Source: Candidatus Iainarchaeum sp.
GTDB taxonomy: Archaea; Iainarchaeota; Iainarchaeia; Iainarchaeales; JAAZKV01
Assembly: GCA_028691435.1 (NCBI GenBank)
Contig: JAQUZG010000002.1
Span: 1 to 52,952 of the forward strand
DNA: 52,952 nucleotides
Reading direction: 5' to 3'
In this document: positions 44,101-52,138 of the stretch, piece after piece
Layout: each line of letters begins with the position of its first letter
How positions within the stretch are numbered: the first letter of the stretch is position 1
The notes under the pieces: generated by a model
Database searches by the model: none
The model's input: only the letters and a program-made list of their open reading frames with translations
What the model was told of the DNA's origin: nothing
Position numbers and translations under genes: made by a program

Positions 44101-46494
44101 TTATTCAACACTAATTTCTTTTCCAATTAATATTTCTTCTATACCATGCATTGCTTTTAGTTCTTTAGCAACTGAAGAAAGAGACTTTGTAATTGTTGCT
44201 TTTTTGATTGTGTCTTTTAGAGAAAGATTTTTGTCTTTTTTATATTTCCAAATTAGAGAATTAAAATCAATTAATTCTTGGCTTACAATTTGAGTTTTAT
44301 GTTCAGTGAATTCTGGAAAACTTTTTTTATGAACATTTTCATTAAATAAATTATTGTAAATAAAATAAGTTATTGCCGGATTTACTGGAGCTAAAACTTC
44401 AAGAATTATTTTTAATGTATCACGAAGTGTTTTTATTGCAGCAAATTTTTCTGCATCAGAGAAATGCACATTTTCATCATTATTGTATGCTCTTCTTTTT
44501 ACAATTTCAAGATAGTTAGATGCAAAATCATCACGAATAAAATTCATTAATTTTACAGTCGGATTATGAAAATCATATTTTAAGAAAGATTCTTTAGCAT
44601 CTTTAGCAATTTCATTAATTTCACTTAAAATCCATTTATCAATTTCTTGTAAATCAATATTTTTTTCTTGTTCGCTAGTTACTTCAAACATTGAAATAAA
44701 TTTAGAAACGTTCCATAATTTTTGTAAAACTTTCCCTGCATTTTCTATTCTTTCAAAAGAACATCTAAAATCTATTCTGTCAAGATTTCCTTCAATTGCA
44801 CACCAAAGTCTAAATGGTTCGGCACCAAATTTATTTAAAATGTCATGTGGATCAATACCATTACCTTTACTTTTTGCCATTTTGTATCCTTTTTCATCAA
44901 CTATGTGATGGTGGATCCAAACATCATCAAAAATTATTTTTCCAGTCAGAAGGTAGTCTTTCAAAAGAGTGTAGTATAACCATGTTCGTACAATTTCTTT
45001 TCCTTGTGGACGAAGAGAACAAACTGGATGCTTATTAAAAAATTCTGGATACCTCTCATATCCTAAAATATATAAAGGTGAGATTGATGAATCAAACCAT
45101 GTATCAAAAACTCTTATTTCTCCAACAAATTCTTTAGAATCACATTTTGGACAAGATGAAATATGTTTTGGAGCGTCTTTCCAAGGTCTAACATATTCTC
45201 CTTTTTTAGCTAAGATTACTTCTCCACATTTTTTACAATACCAAAGAGGCACTTCTGTTGCATAATATCTTCGTCTTGAAATTGGCCAATCAATTGAAAC
45301 TGAATCTATCCAATCAAGTAAAATTTGTTTAGATTTTGGAGAATAAATTGTAATTTCATTTGCTATTTTTCTCATTTCATCTTTAAATTCAAGTTGTTTT
45401 AAATAAAATTCAGGCATTGTAATAAATTCAATTGCTGCTCCACTTCGCTCACTAATTGGTGTACGATGAGCAGCTGTTGGAGTCATTTTGATTAAAAGAT
45501 TTTGTGCTTTAAGTCCTTCAATAATTTTTTCTCTTGCATCTTTAATTTTTAAACCTGCTAAATCACCAGCGTTTTCATTTAAAGTTCCATTTTTGTTTAT
45601 TGCAACTTTTGCTGGCAAACCTTGTTCAATAAAAAATCTAATATCTGTTAAATCACCATATGAACACATCATCATTATTCCTGTTCCTTTTTCAATTTCT
45701 GCAAAAGGATGAGATTTGCATGGAACTTCTTTATTAAAATAAGGAGTAATTAAAGTTTTTCCTTCAAGATGTTTATATCTATCATCATCAGGATGAAAAA
45801 TTACCATTCCACATGTACAAACTAATTCAGGTCTTGTTGTCCCAATAATTACTTGCTCACCAGTATCTTTAACTTTGAAAACTATGTCATGAAAAAAACC
45901 TGGTCGGTCTTCATAGGTTATTTCTGAATCTGCAACTGTTGTTTGAAGTTTTGGATCCCAATTAACAACTTTGTTATCTTCATAAATTAAACCTTTATCC
46001 CACAAGTCAATAAAAGTTGCTTGTGTTACTGCACGATAGGAAGGCGAATCAGTTTCATAAATATCACCAATTTTTTCTCCTTTTGTCCATGATGAATAAC
46101 TTATACCACATTTAAAAAAAGAATCAATACTTTCAGCAGTTGTAGCATCAAGTAATTTTCTACAATAAGATAATGCCTCGTCTCTAGATAATTTTGTGAA
46201 ATCAACTTTGAATTTTTTTTCTGCACTTGTTTCAATTGGTAAACCATTTTGATCTAAACCAAGTGGAAATAAAACTTCTTTTCCAATCATTCTTTGATAT
46301 CTTGCAAAAAAATCCATGATTGTGTATGTTGAAGCATGACCTATGTGAATAGGACTATTTATATAAGGCGGAGGAGTGTCTATTGAATATACAATTTTTT
46401 CTGTATTTTCATTAAAAGCATAGTCTCTATCTTTTTTCCATTGTTCAAAGATTGTCAATTCCATTTCTTTTGTAAATTTTTTTTCTGCAATCAT
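44101..46494 (-). CDS. valS: Valyl-tRNA synthetase
   Basis: About 797 residues from ATG 46494; a GTG at 46503 would add three. It charges tRNA-Val in the cytoplasm. Class I motifs are present: HIGH as PIHIGHAS (about 50) and KMSKS as KMAKSKGNGIDP. GLDQNGLPIETSAEKKF marks the ValRS subgroup. The editing domain contains TTRPELVCTCGMVIFHPDD and GTGIMMMCSYGDLTDIRFF. A CxxC pair pattern (CKKC ... CPKC) supplies a zinc site. The C-terminal anticodon-binding domain is short and has no coiled-coil arm, as in compact archaeal forms. A separate small gene (46568-47086) lies upstream. Confidence 0.95.
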   Translation of the reverse strand: MIAEKKFTKEMELTIFEQWKKDRDYAFNENTEKIVYSIDTPPPYINSPIHIGHASTYTIMDFFARYQRMIGKEVLFPLGLDQNGLPIETSAEKKFKVDFTKLSRDEALSYCRKLLDATTAESIDSFFKCGISYSSWTKGEKIGDIYETDSPSYRAVTQATFIDLWDKGLIYEDNKVVNWDPKLQTTVADSEITYEDRPGFFHDIVFKVKDTGEQVIIGTTRPELVCTCGMVIFHPDDDRYKHLEGKTLITPYFNKEVPCKSHPFAEIEKGTGIMMMCSYGDLTDIRFFIEQGLPAKVAINKNGTLNENAGDLAGLKIKDAREKIIEGLKAQNLLIKMTPTAAHRTPISERSGAAIEFITMPEFYLKQLEFKDEMRKIANEITIYSPKSKQILLDWIDSVSIDWPISRRRYYATEVPLWYCKKCGEVILAKKGEYVRPWKDAPKHISSCPKCDSKEFVGEIRVFDTWFDSSISPLYILGYERYPEFFNKHPVCSLRPQGKEIVRTWLYYTLLKDYLLTGKIIFDDVWIHHHIVDEKGYKMAKSKGNGIDPHDILNKFGAEPFRLWCAIEGNLDRIDFRCSFERIENAGKVLQKLWNVSKFISMFEVTSEQEKNIDLQEIDKWILSEINEIAKDAKESFLKYDFHNPTVKLMNFIRDDFASNYLEIVKRRAYNNDENVHFSDAEKFAAIKTLRDTLKIILEVLAPVNPAITYFIYNNLFNENVHKKSFPEFTEHKTQIVSQELIDFNSLIWKYKKDKNLSLKDTIKKATITKSLSSVAKELKAMHGIEEILIGKEISVE

Positions 46495-46567
46495 AAAAGT
46501 CACTAGTTTATTAAATAAATGAAAATAAGAAATTAATTTAAATGTTCTTAAAATGAAAAGTTAAAAG

Positions 46568-47086
46568 TCACAAATGTTTTTGTCTTTTTAGTCTTGCATT
46601 TTTATATGCATTTACTGCGTTTTGAACTTTTTGTTGTTCAACAAAAACATCACTTTCAATTAAAAAATTTTTTTCTACATCAGCCAAATGCTTTTTAGTA
46701 TTATATAAATTTGATCTAAGTTTTGAAAACTTTCTAAATCTTTTAATACGCGCTTCTTGAACAGCTTTAATTAAATTAGATTTAATTTTTCTAAGAATTT
46801 TTGCAAAGTTAGGATCAGATTTTAAATCAGCAATAGTTTGACCAGGTAAAAAATATTTTACTAATTCTTTATTGAGCAAAGAAGTAAGCCAAGGGGCTAA
46901 TTTTTGATTATTTCCAATCCCCCTAATATTTGCATTATAGCCAAATGTTTCGCGAATAAATTCATCAACTATTCTTCTAGACACAGACACATAATTTGGT
47001 TTAGGCTGTTTTTCTTGATTATTGGTGCTGTCTAATTTAGCAACAATGGGCCGTTTTTTTACAACAACCTTTTTGGAATTATCCAT
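46568..47086 (-). CDS. Hypothetical basic helical protein
   Basis: A 172-residue protein with a Lys/Pro-rich, probably disordered N-terminus (KKVVVKKRPIVAK, KQPKPNYVSVS) and a helical, strongly basic rest (IVDEFIRETFGYNANIRG, APWLTSLLNKELVKYFLPG, ARIKRFRKFSKLRSNLY, YKNARLKRQKHL). No membrane helix or catalytic motif. The charge pattern fits an RNA- or DNA-binding protein, possibly ribosome associated, but I do not recognise a family. It is divergent from the tRNA-Trp gene, with about 117 bases between them, and upstream of valS. Confidence 0.6.
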   Translation of the reverse strand: MDNSKKVVVKKRPIVAKLDSTNNQEKQPKPNYVSVSRRIVDEFIRETFGYNANIRGIGNNQKLAPWLTSLLNKELVKYFLPGQTIADLKSDPNFAKILRKIKSNLIKAVQEARIKRFRKFSKLRSNLYNTKKHLADVEKNFLIESDVFVEQQKVQNAVNAYKNARLKRQKHL

Positions 47087-47170
47087 ATAAAACAGATAAA
47101 TAATCTAAATATAAATTCATATTATGCAAAAGCCATTTAGAAAAACTATTTAAATATAAGCTAATCCAAA

Positions 47171-47178
47171 TTATATAG
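47171..47178 (+). promoter_or_regulatory. TATA box of tRNA-Trp
   Basis: TTATATAG is centred about 29 bases before the first base of tRNA-Trp (47204), the right distance for archaeal transcription to start at or just before the tRNA. Confidence 0.6.
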
Positions 47179-47203
47179 TTAACAAAGTTAATCAAATAAT
47201 TTT

Positions 47204-47396
47204 GGGGTTTTAGTGTAGTGGTATCACGGTTCCCTCCAGAAAACTTTTTACAAAAGTTTATCAAAATAGTGATTTTGTTAAACCAAAAAAATTGTAAAAA
47301 ACAATCCAAATTTTCTTTTGGGTTGCATAACCTTTTCTTTTCATAAAAGAAAAGGGTAGCGAGGAACAGATAGGGGTCCAATTCCCCTAAACCCCA
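47204..47396 (+). tRNA. tRNA-Trp (anticodon CCA) with a 122-base intron
   Basis: The halves fold into a full cloverleaf. Acceptor GGGGTTT (47204-47210) pairs with AAACCCC (47389-47395), and the discriminator is A (47396). The D arm is 47213-47227. Anticodon stem GTTCC (47229-47233) pairs with GGAAC (47363-47367). The loop is CT-CCA-G plus A after splicing, the variable region AGAT, and the T arm AGGGG/CCCCT with loop TCCAATT. CCA is encoded at 47236-47238, giving tryptophan. The intron lies at the classical 37/38 position. CCA is not genome encoded at the 3' end. The gene for TrpRS follows 180 bases downstream on the same strand. Confidence 0.92.
47240..47361 (+). other. tRNA-Trp intron made of successive small hairpins
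   Basis: The 122-base intron begins after G37 (47239). Near the junctions, a central helix CTCC/GTAG (three of four pairs) with three-base bulges AGA and CGA gives a relaxed bulge-helix-bulge for the splicing endonuclease. Inside there are hairpins AAACTTTT/AAAAGTTT (47241-47259), CAAAAT/ATTTTG (47262-47277), ATTGT/ACAAT (47291-47305), CCAAA/TTTGG (47306-47321) and the 11-bp CCTTTTCTTTT/AAAAGAAAAGG (47331-47355). No convincing C/D-box pair was found. Confidence 0.75.
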
Positions 47397-47478
47397 ATAA
47401 AAAATTAATCATTTTGGGAATGCAAACACTTTAAGAAAGGGTTTGCGGGTCAACATTCCCCTAAACCCCAATAAAAAA
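47381..47478 (+). repeat. 24-base direct repeat of the tRNA-Trp 3' end
   Basis: 47381-47404 (T-loop end, T stem, acceptor strand, discriminator and flanking A-run of tRNA-Trp) is repeated without mismatch at 47455-47478, 74 bases downstream. Confidence 0.95.
47416..47470 (+). promoter_or_regulatory. Candidate bistable tRNA-Trp-mimic leader upstream of trpS
   Basis: Two exclusive folds can be drawn. Fold A: GGGAATG (47416-47422) with CATTCCC (47454-47460), and CAAACACTTT (47423-47432) with AAAGGGTTTG (47436-47445, nine of ten pairs). Fold B: AGGGTTT (47438-47444) with AAACCCC (47463-47469, six of seven pairs) stacked on a T-arm-like GCGGG/CCCCT with an eight-base loop, then A at 47470. Fold B copies the acceptor/T-arm minihelix of the neighbouring tRNA-Trp. 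The next gene is trpS, start 107 bases on. Whether it is transcribed with trpS is not shown: a TATA-like TTTAAAGTTTAAAA lies at about 47489-47502. Confidence 0.55.
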
Positions 47479-47576
47479 ATTTAAACAAAAAATTTAAAGT
47501 TTAAAAAATCACTAATTTTCCAAAACAAAAAGTATTATTAATAATATTAATTCTAATTAATATAGAAGTGAAAAAA

Positions 47577-48668
47577 ATGCAAGAACAGAAAGTAAATGTT
47601 GATCCATGGGGAAAAGCTCTTGTGCAAGATTATACTAGACTAATGAAAGAATTTGGTATGAAAGAAATTAGCAGTTATCCTAATGAAAGTTTACAATTTA
47701 GACGAGGAGTTAATTTTGCTGAACAAGGAATGCAGGATGTAATTAATGCAATTAATGAAAAAAAGAATTTTTATTGTTTGACTGGAATAATGCCTTCAAA
47801 TACACAAATTCATTTAGGAACTGCAACTGTAATTGAGAATGTAAAATATTTTCAAGAAATGGGTGCAAAAACTTATGTGTTAATTGCTGATGTTGAAAGT
47901 CAAGCTACAAGAAATGTTTCAATAGAAGAAGGAAAAAAAAGAGCAATGGAATTTCACATACCTGCATATATTGCACTTGGACTTGATATTAAAAAAACTA
48001 ATTTTTATTTTCAAAGTGAAAATAAAGAAGTTAGTAACTTAGCTGCAATTTGTTCTCAAAAAATAACTGAAAATGAATTTAGAGCAATTTATGGTTCTCT
48101 TCATCCTTCAAAAGTAATGAGTGCATTTACACAAATGGGAGATATACTTCATCCACAACTTCAAGAGCGAATGCCTGGGGTTATTCCAGTCGGAATTGAT
48201 CAAGCACCACATATTAGAATGGTAAGAGATGTCGCAAGAAGATTAGGAGATTACAAATTCTTTTTACCAGGAGCAGTTTTTAACAAATATACTTCTTCAC
48301 TTGATGGTTCTTTTAAAATGAGTAAAAATGAATCAGTTGGAAAACTTGATATTCCTGAAAAAAATGAAATTGATTTAGAAAAAAAATTAAAAAAAGCATT
48401 TACCGGTGGACGAGCAACTAAAGAAGAACAACAAAAACTTGGTGGGCAACCTGAAATTTGTATTGCTTTTGAATATTGTAAATTTCATTTTATAAAAGAT
48501 GATAAAAAGTTAGATGAAATGTATCAAAATTGTAAGAATGGAAAAACACTTTGTGGTGAATGTAAACAAAAATATTTAATTGACGGCGCAAAAGAATTTT
48601 ATAAAGATTTTGATAAGAAATTTGAAAACGCAAGAAAAAATATTGGAAAAGTAAAATTTATTGAATAA
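47577..48668 (+). CDS. trpS: Tryptophanyl-tRNA synthetase
   Basis: A 363-residue archaeal/eukaryal-type TrpRS that charges tRNA-Trp. Class I motifs: the HIGH equivalent is TQIHLG (about 76-81, in LTGIMPSNTQIHLGT) and the KMSKS equivalent is SFKMSKNES (about 257). PVGIDQAPHIRMVRDVARR and FNKYTSSLDG are typical of the family. Two CxxC-like Cys near the C-terminus (LCGECKQKY) are present. Start ATG 47577, with GAAGTGA just upstream; a GTG at 47568 is an alternative. The gene sits directly downstream of its cognate tRNA and of the tRNA-like element at 47416-47470. Confidence 0.95.
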   Translation: MQEQKVNVDPWGKALVQDYTRLMKEFGMKEISSYPNESLQFRRGVNFAEQGMQDVINAINEKKNFYCLTGIMPSNTQIHLGTATVIENVKYFQEMGAKTYVLIADVESQATRNVSIEEGKKRAMEFHIPAYIALGLDIKKTNFYFQSENKEVSNLAAICSQKITENEFRAIYGSLHPSKVMSAFTQMGDILHPQLQERMPGVIPVGIDQAPHIRMVRDVARRLGDYKFFLPGAVFNKYTSSLDGSFKMSKNESVGKLDIPEKNEIDLEKKLKKAFTGGRATKEEQQKLGGQPEICIAFEYCKFHFIKDDKKLDEMYQNCKNGKTLCGECKQKYLIDGAKEFYKDFDKKFENARKNIGKVKFIE

Positions 48669-48783
48669 ATTAATCTAATTTACAAACACTTTTAGTAAGT
48701 TAAACAAAAAATGAATAAACTGATTATTGAATTGTCAAAAAGAAAGTTTTAATACTATAAATTCATTTAATATAATAGATATT

Positions 48784-50091
48784 ATGTTAAATCAAAATTA
48801 CAAATTAATAACATTAGTTTGCTTAATTATGTTATCATCAATGGTTTTTTCAATTTCAACTAACGAAGCAATTAGTGAAGTTACAAATAGAGGTTATTTA
48901 CTTGATAATGAAAGTGCAACAATTCTAAACCCAATTACTACAATTAGTTATGATGAATCAAATTATTATGTTGTTGTTGGAATTAATAATAATCAACCAA
49001 CAGTTTATTTACCAATGAATATTGAGACTAAAGAAATTGCTACTAAAGATATTGAAGTCAGTGAATTAATAAAAACACAAATTATTCTTAGTAATATGTA
49101 TGCTTATTCTAATCTAAGTTATATTTATTCAAAAACAAAAAGTGAATATTTTTTAAATTTAGCAAGACTTTTTGAAAATAGTAAATTAAATATTACAACT
49201 GTTAAAACAGCAGTTGAAAAAGATTACAGAATAACAAGCATAGTTAGTAAATTATCAAGTATTGAGGATCAAATTACTCTAACAAGTAATAAATTAACTG
49301 AATTATCACAAGTGATTAGTGATGGATTAAAAGTTCAAGAAGATTTTTTTAAAAGTCCAAAAACAAGCAGTGTATCAAATTATAAAAAATCATTTACTAA
49401 TTATTCAAAAAAAGTTGATGAATTAAAAACAGAGTATAATCAACTTGAAACAGATTTATTAAATTTAAGAAACCAAATTAGTTTAGATACAAATATATCA
49501 AACACTGATAAAACACAATATTATACATTGATTAAATTACCAACAGAATCTTCATCTTTAAGCACATATTTTACAAATAGTATTGAATATCAAACAGACA
49601 TTTTTTCTATATTTTCAAAAGGAGAAAATAACGAAAATGAAGTAAGTAATTTAGAAGACCGAATTCAAAGAAATCTTGCTTGGGAATTAATTTATGCTGA
49701 TAATTCAACAATTAAAAAAATTGATTCTAGATTTAGTACACTTAATTTAATAGCAACTTCAATTTTAAGTGATGATACAAAGGATACTTGGAAAAATCAA
49801 GATGCGGTTAGTGCATTACAAAATAATTTTGATAATGCAAAAAAGAATCTAACTAACGGACAATATGTTAAATCAAAAACTTTTGCTCAAAATTCAATAA
49901 CTAATGTTAAGAGTATTATTGAATCAGGACAAGAAGAAACAAGCAATACATTTGACACAACATTTATTTTTCAAATTGCAATTGGGTTAGCAATAATTCT
50001 TGGAATTTTATTTATTTTTGAAAAAATAATGAAAAGAAAAAAAATTGACGAAATTGAGGGAGAAAATTATGAAAATGAAAAATATTATTAG
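48784..50091 (+). CDS. Exported coiled-coil protein with C-terminal anchor
   Basis: About 435 residues from ATG 48784 (MLNQNYKLITLVCLIMLSSM); the frame is open upstream to a TTG at 48727, but the signal peptide starts here. After the signal (ends MVFS) comes a small domain like a peptidase propeptide/PepSY (ATILNPITTISYDESNYYVV, GINNNQPTVYLPMN). A long helical part (about 120-380) with coiled-coil patterns follows (SKLSSIEDQITLTSNKLTEL, KKVDELKTEYNQLETDLLNL), then a membrane helix (FIFQIAIGLAIILGILFIF) and a charged tail. It overlaps the next surface protein by 23 bases, so the pair is co-translated. No family recognised. Confidence 0.7.
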   Translation: MLNQNYKLITLVCLIMLSSMVFSISTNEAISEVTNRGYLLDNESATILNPITTISYDESNYYVVVGINNNQPTVYLPMNIETKEIATKDIEVSELIKTQIILSNMYAYSNLSYIYSKTKSEYFLNLARLFENSKLNITTVKTAVEKDYRITSIVSKLSSIEDQITLTSNKLTELSQVISDGLKVQEDFFKSPKTSSVSNYKKSFTNYSKKVDELKTEYNQLETDLLNLRNQISLDTNISNTDKTQYYTLIKLPTESSSLSTYFTNSIEYQTDIFSIFSKGENNENEVSNLEDRIQRNLAWELIYADNSTIKKIDSRFSTLNLIATSILSDDTKDTWKNQDAVSALQNNFDNAKKNLTNGQYVKSKTFAQNSITNVKSIIESGQEETSNTFDTTFIFQIAIGLAIILGILFIFEKIMKRKKIDEIEGENYENEKYY

Positions 50092-50890
50092 ATTATTCTT
50101 TTGTTTTGGAATAGTAATTTTCATTATGCTTAATGTAAGTGCCTTATTAGTAAGTACGACTGTTGAAAAAACAAATTTAAAATTAAATGAAATTGATAAA
50201 CTTGAAATAAAAGTTTATAATGATGAAATATACACACTAGAAAATGTTTATCTCTATGTTACTGGTGAGGAAAATATCACATTTATTGATAGTTATCAAA
50301 ACATTACTGGAAAAACAATAGAAAAGTTAAATGCTGGCGAAATGAAAACGTACACTTTTTTATTTAAATTAAATTCAATTGAAAAAAATGATGGAAAAAT
50401 ATTTGTTTATTATGGAAAGAATAATAAAAAAGAACAAGTTAGCGGAACTTATGTTAATTTGATTGAATCTGACAATATTTTAATTAATACAAATACAGAA
50501 TTAAGAGATATTTCAGGATTAACAAAAATTGTAACAGATGTACAAATAATTAATGATTCAAATTATTCTATTTATCAAGTTAGAGGAGAAATAAGACCAA
50601 CTAATAATTATATAATCAACAACAACCAAATGTTTTTTGAAGAAATAAAAAGTGGAGAAGAAAAAAGCTTTGAGTTTATTATTACGCCACCCATTGGAAT
50701 TGAAGGAGAACAAGAAGTAATAATGAATTATGGATATTTTGATAGTGATAAACTAAGTCACTATTTTGAAGAAAAAGAAATAATGATTTTTGGAATTAAT
50801 CAAAAATTAAATTTGATACTTATTGGAGTAACTTTAATTATTATTGCAATTGGAATTTATCTTTGGAAATATACTGGAAAAAGTGGATAA
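50069..50890 (+). CDS. Exported CARDB/NEW3-like protein with C-terminal anchor
   Basis: About 273 residues from ATG 50069, chosen because GAGGGAG lies just upstream; the gene begins inside the end of the previous one (23-base overlap). Signal peptide: IIRLFFCFGIVIFIMLNVSA. Two Ig-like domains follow, with KLEIKVYNDEIYTLENVYLY, LNAGEMKTYTFLFKL, TDVQIINDSNYSIYQVRG and IKSGEEKSFEFIITPP, the turn-and-strand pattern of CARDB/COG1361 domains. A membrane helix (LNLILIGVTLIIIAIGIYLW) and short basic tail end it. It resembles the protein at 5220. Probably forms an envelope complex with its coiled-coil neighbour. Confidence 0.7.
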   Translation: MKMKNIIRLFFCFGIVIFIMLNVSALLVSTTVEKTNLKLNEIDKLEIKVYNDEIYTLENVYLYVTGEENITFIDSYQNITGKTIEKLNAGEMKTYTFLFKLNSIEKNDGKIFVYYGKNNKKEQVSGTYVNLIESDNILINTNTELRDISGLTKIVTDVQIINDSNYSIYQVRGEIRPTNNYIINNNQMFFEEIKSGEEKSFEFIITPPIGIEGEQEVIMNYGYFDSDKLSHYFEEKEIMIFGINQKLNLILIGVTLIIIAIGIYLWKYTGKSG

Positions 50891-50923
50891 ACTAATTAAT
50901 TTAATGAAAACTAAATTTTAAAA

Positions 50924-52000
50924 TTAAATAATTATTTCAACAATATCCTTATGTTTTAATTCATAGTCTGGTCCAACTCTTTGGCCAGGGAATTTTGCAG
51001 AACCCCAAATTTTAGCAGATTTTAAGTTTTTTGCAAAATCTTTATGTAAATGAACTGCAAGATCAGCTAATGTTGAGCCTTTATCTAAATCAAGAGGATC
51101 ATTTAAGTCAGCTTCTTTTCCAGGTTTTTTTGTATAAACCAAAATCTTATTCAACATTAAAAAAATTTGATCTTTTAAATCAATTAATGAATGATCAGTA
51201 ACGTCATAAGAATTAACAAAAATTGCTGACTTATAAACCACACTTTCATTAATTGCTTCACTTACTTGGGAAAGAGATTCAATTTGACCACTAATTATAA
51301 CTGTGGAATTTGCTTTTCCAACACTTTTTAAATAACCAATTAATTGATCAACTGGAAATTTAAGTTTTTCTTTACCAGCCACTTGAACACCTTGAAAAAC
51401 TGAAGGTTTAACTTCAATTGGAGGTCTTTGTCTATTTAAAAAAATTAAAGATGCTTCAAGTTCTTTTTTAATAATTTCTTGTTCTTCTTTACTACCTAAA
51501 ATAATTAAACCATCACTTGATCTTGCTATACTTATTAGTTCTTTTCCATTAGCTTTTCCTGTTGATGATCCCGCTATAATAGCTGGAACTTCAACAAGTT
51601 GTATTTGTGTTCCATCGTAATTCATCATAGCTGGAACAGGTTCAATTGTAGAAAAAGCATATGGTAAAACTTGTGCAACATCTTTGCCAGCAAGCTTATT
51701 TAGTAAAGTAGATTTGCCTGTATTTGGTAATCCAAGAATAACCACTTGTCCAATCCCATCTTTTTTTATAGATAAAGATTGTGTTGACCCCTTTTTTGCA
51801 ACTTGAGTTTTTTGTCTTTCAATATTTGATTTTAAAGCAGAAATTTTTCTATTAATTTCAGCACGTAAATTTTCAGCACCTTTGTGAGATGGAGCTGTTG
51901 ATTTCATTTGTTGAAGAGCAATTAATCTTTCTTCATCAGATGTAGCAGCATCATATTTTGTTTGTGCAGCAATAAATTCAAGTGAAGCATTTGAAGCCAT
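50924..52000 (-). CDS. DRG/OBG-like GTPase with TGS domain, degenerate in G3/G4
   Basis: A 358-residue protein. The N-terminal helical hairpin (SHKGAENLRAEINRKISAL) is like that of DRG/archaeal OBG proteins. G1 is GLPNTGKSTLLNKL (about 90-103), G2 is in YAFSTIEPVPAMM, and the C-terminal TGS domain begins at about 285 and ends GQRVGPDYELKHKDIVEII. The usual DxPG (G3) reads VEVPAII and no N/TKxD (G4) is found near LIILGSKEEQ, so guanine specificity and hydrolysis may be altered. DRG-like proteins act on ribosomes or in translation stress. It is single, transcribed away from the HemK-like gene's start. Confidence 0.82.
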   Translation of the reverse strand: MASNASLEFIAAQTKYDAATSDEERLIALQQMKSTAPSHKGAENLRAEINRKISALKSNIERQKTQVAKKGSTQSLSIKKDGIGQVVILGLPNTGKSTLLNKLAGKDVAQVLPYAFSTIEPVPAMMNYDGTQIQLVEVPAIIAGSSTGKANGKELISIARSSDGLIILGSKEEQEIIKKELEASLIFLNRQRPPIEVKPSVFQGVQVAGKEKLKFPVDQLIGYLKSVGKANSTVIISGQIESLSQVSEAINESVVYKSAIFVNSYDVTDHSLIDLKDQIFLMLNKILVYTKKPGKEADLNDPLDLDKGSTLADLAVHLHKDFAKNLKSAKIWGSAKFPGQRVGPDYELKHKDIVEIII

Positions 52001-52138
52001 AAAGAAATCACATGAGAAAAAATTTTAAATATGCCTAATTTAAAAAAAATTGAAATAAACAGAAAATAATTAAAAAATTAACAATTAGTTAAGTACCAAA
52101 TTATAAAAAATTTAAAAAAATAGAAATTAATAAAAAGT

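Noticed and set aside
47240..47361. C/D-box methylation guide inside the tRNA-Trp intron, as in haloarchaea
   Set aside because: GTGATTT (47269-47275) resembles a C box, but no CTGA D box is present in the intron.
47079..47381. 100-codon open frame on the minus strand across the tRNA-Trp gene
   Set aside because: It runs antisense through the tRNA and intron; the tRNA cloverleaf is unambiguous.
47381..47478. Repeat of the tRNA 3' end read as attL/attR of an integrated element
   Set aside because: The copies are only 74 bases apart with no integrase or cargo between them, so at most it is a scar. The minihelix pairing explains more of the sequence.
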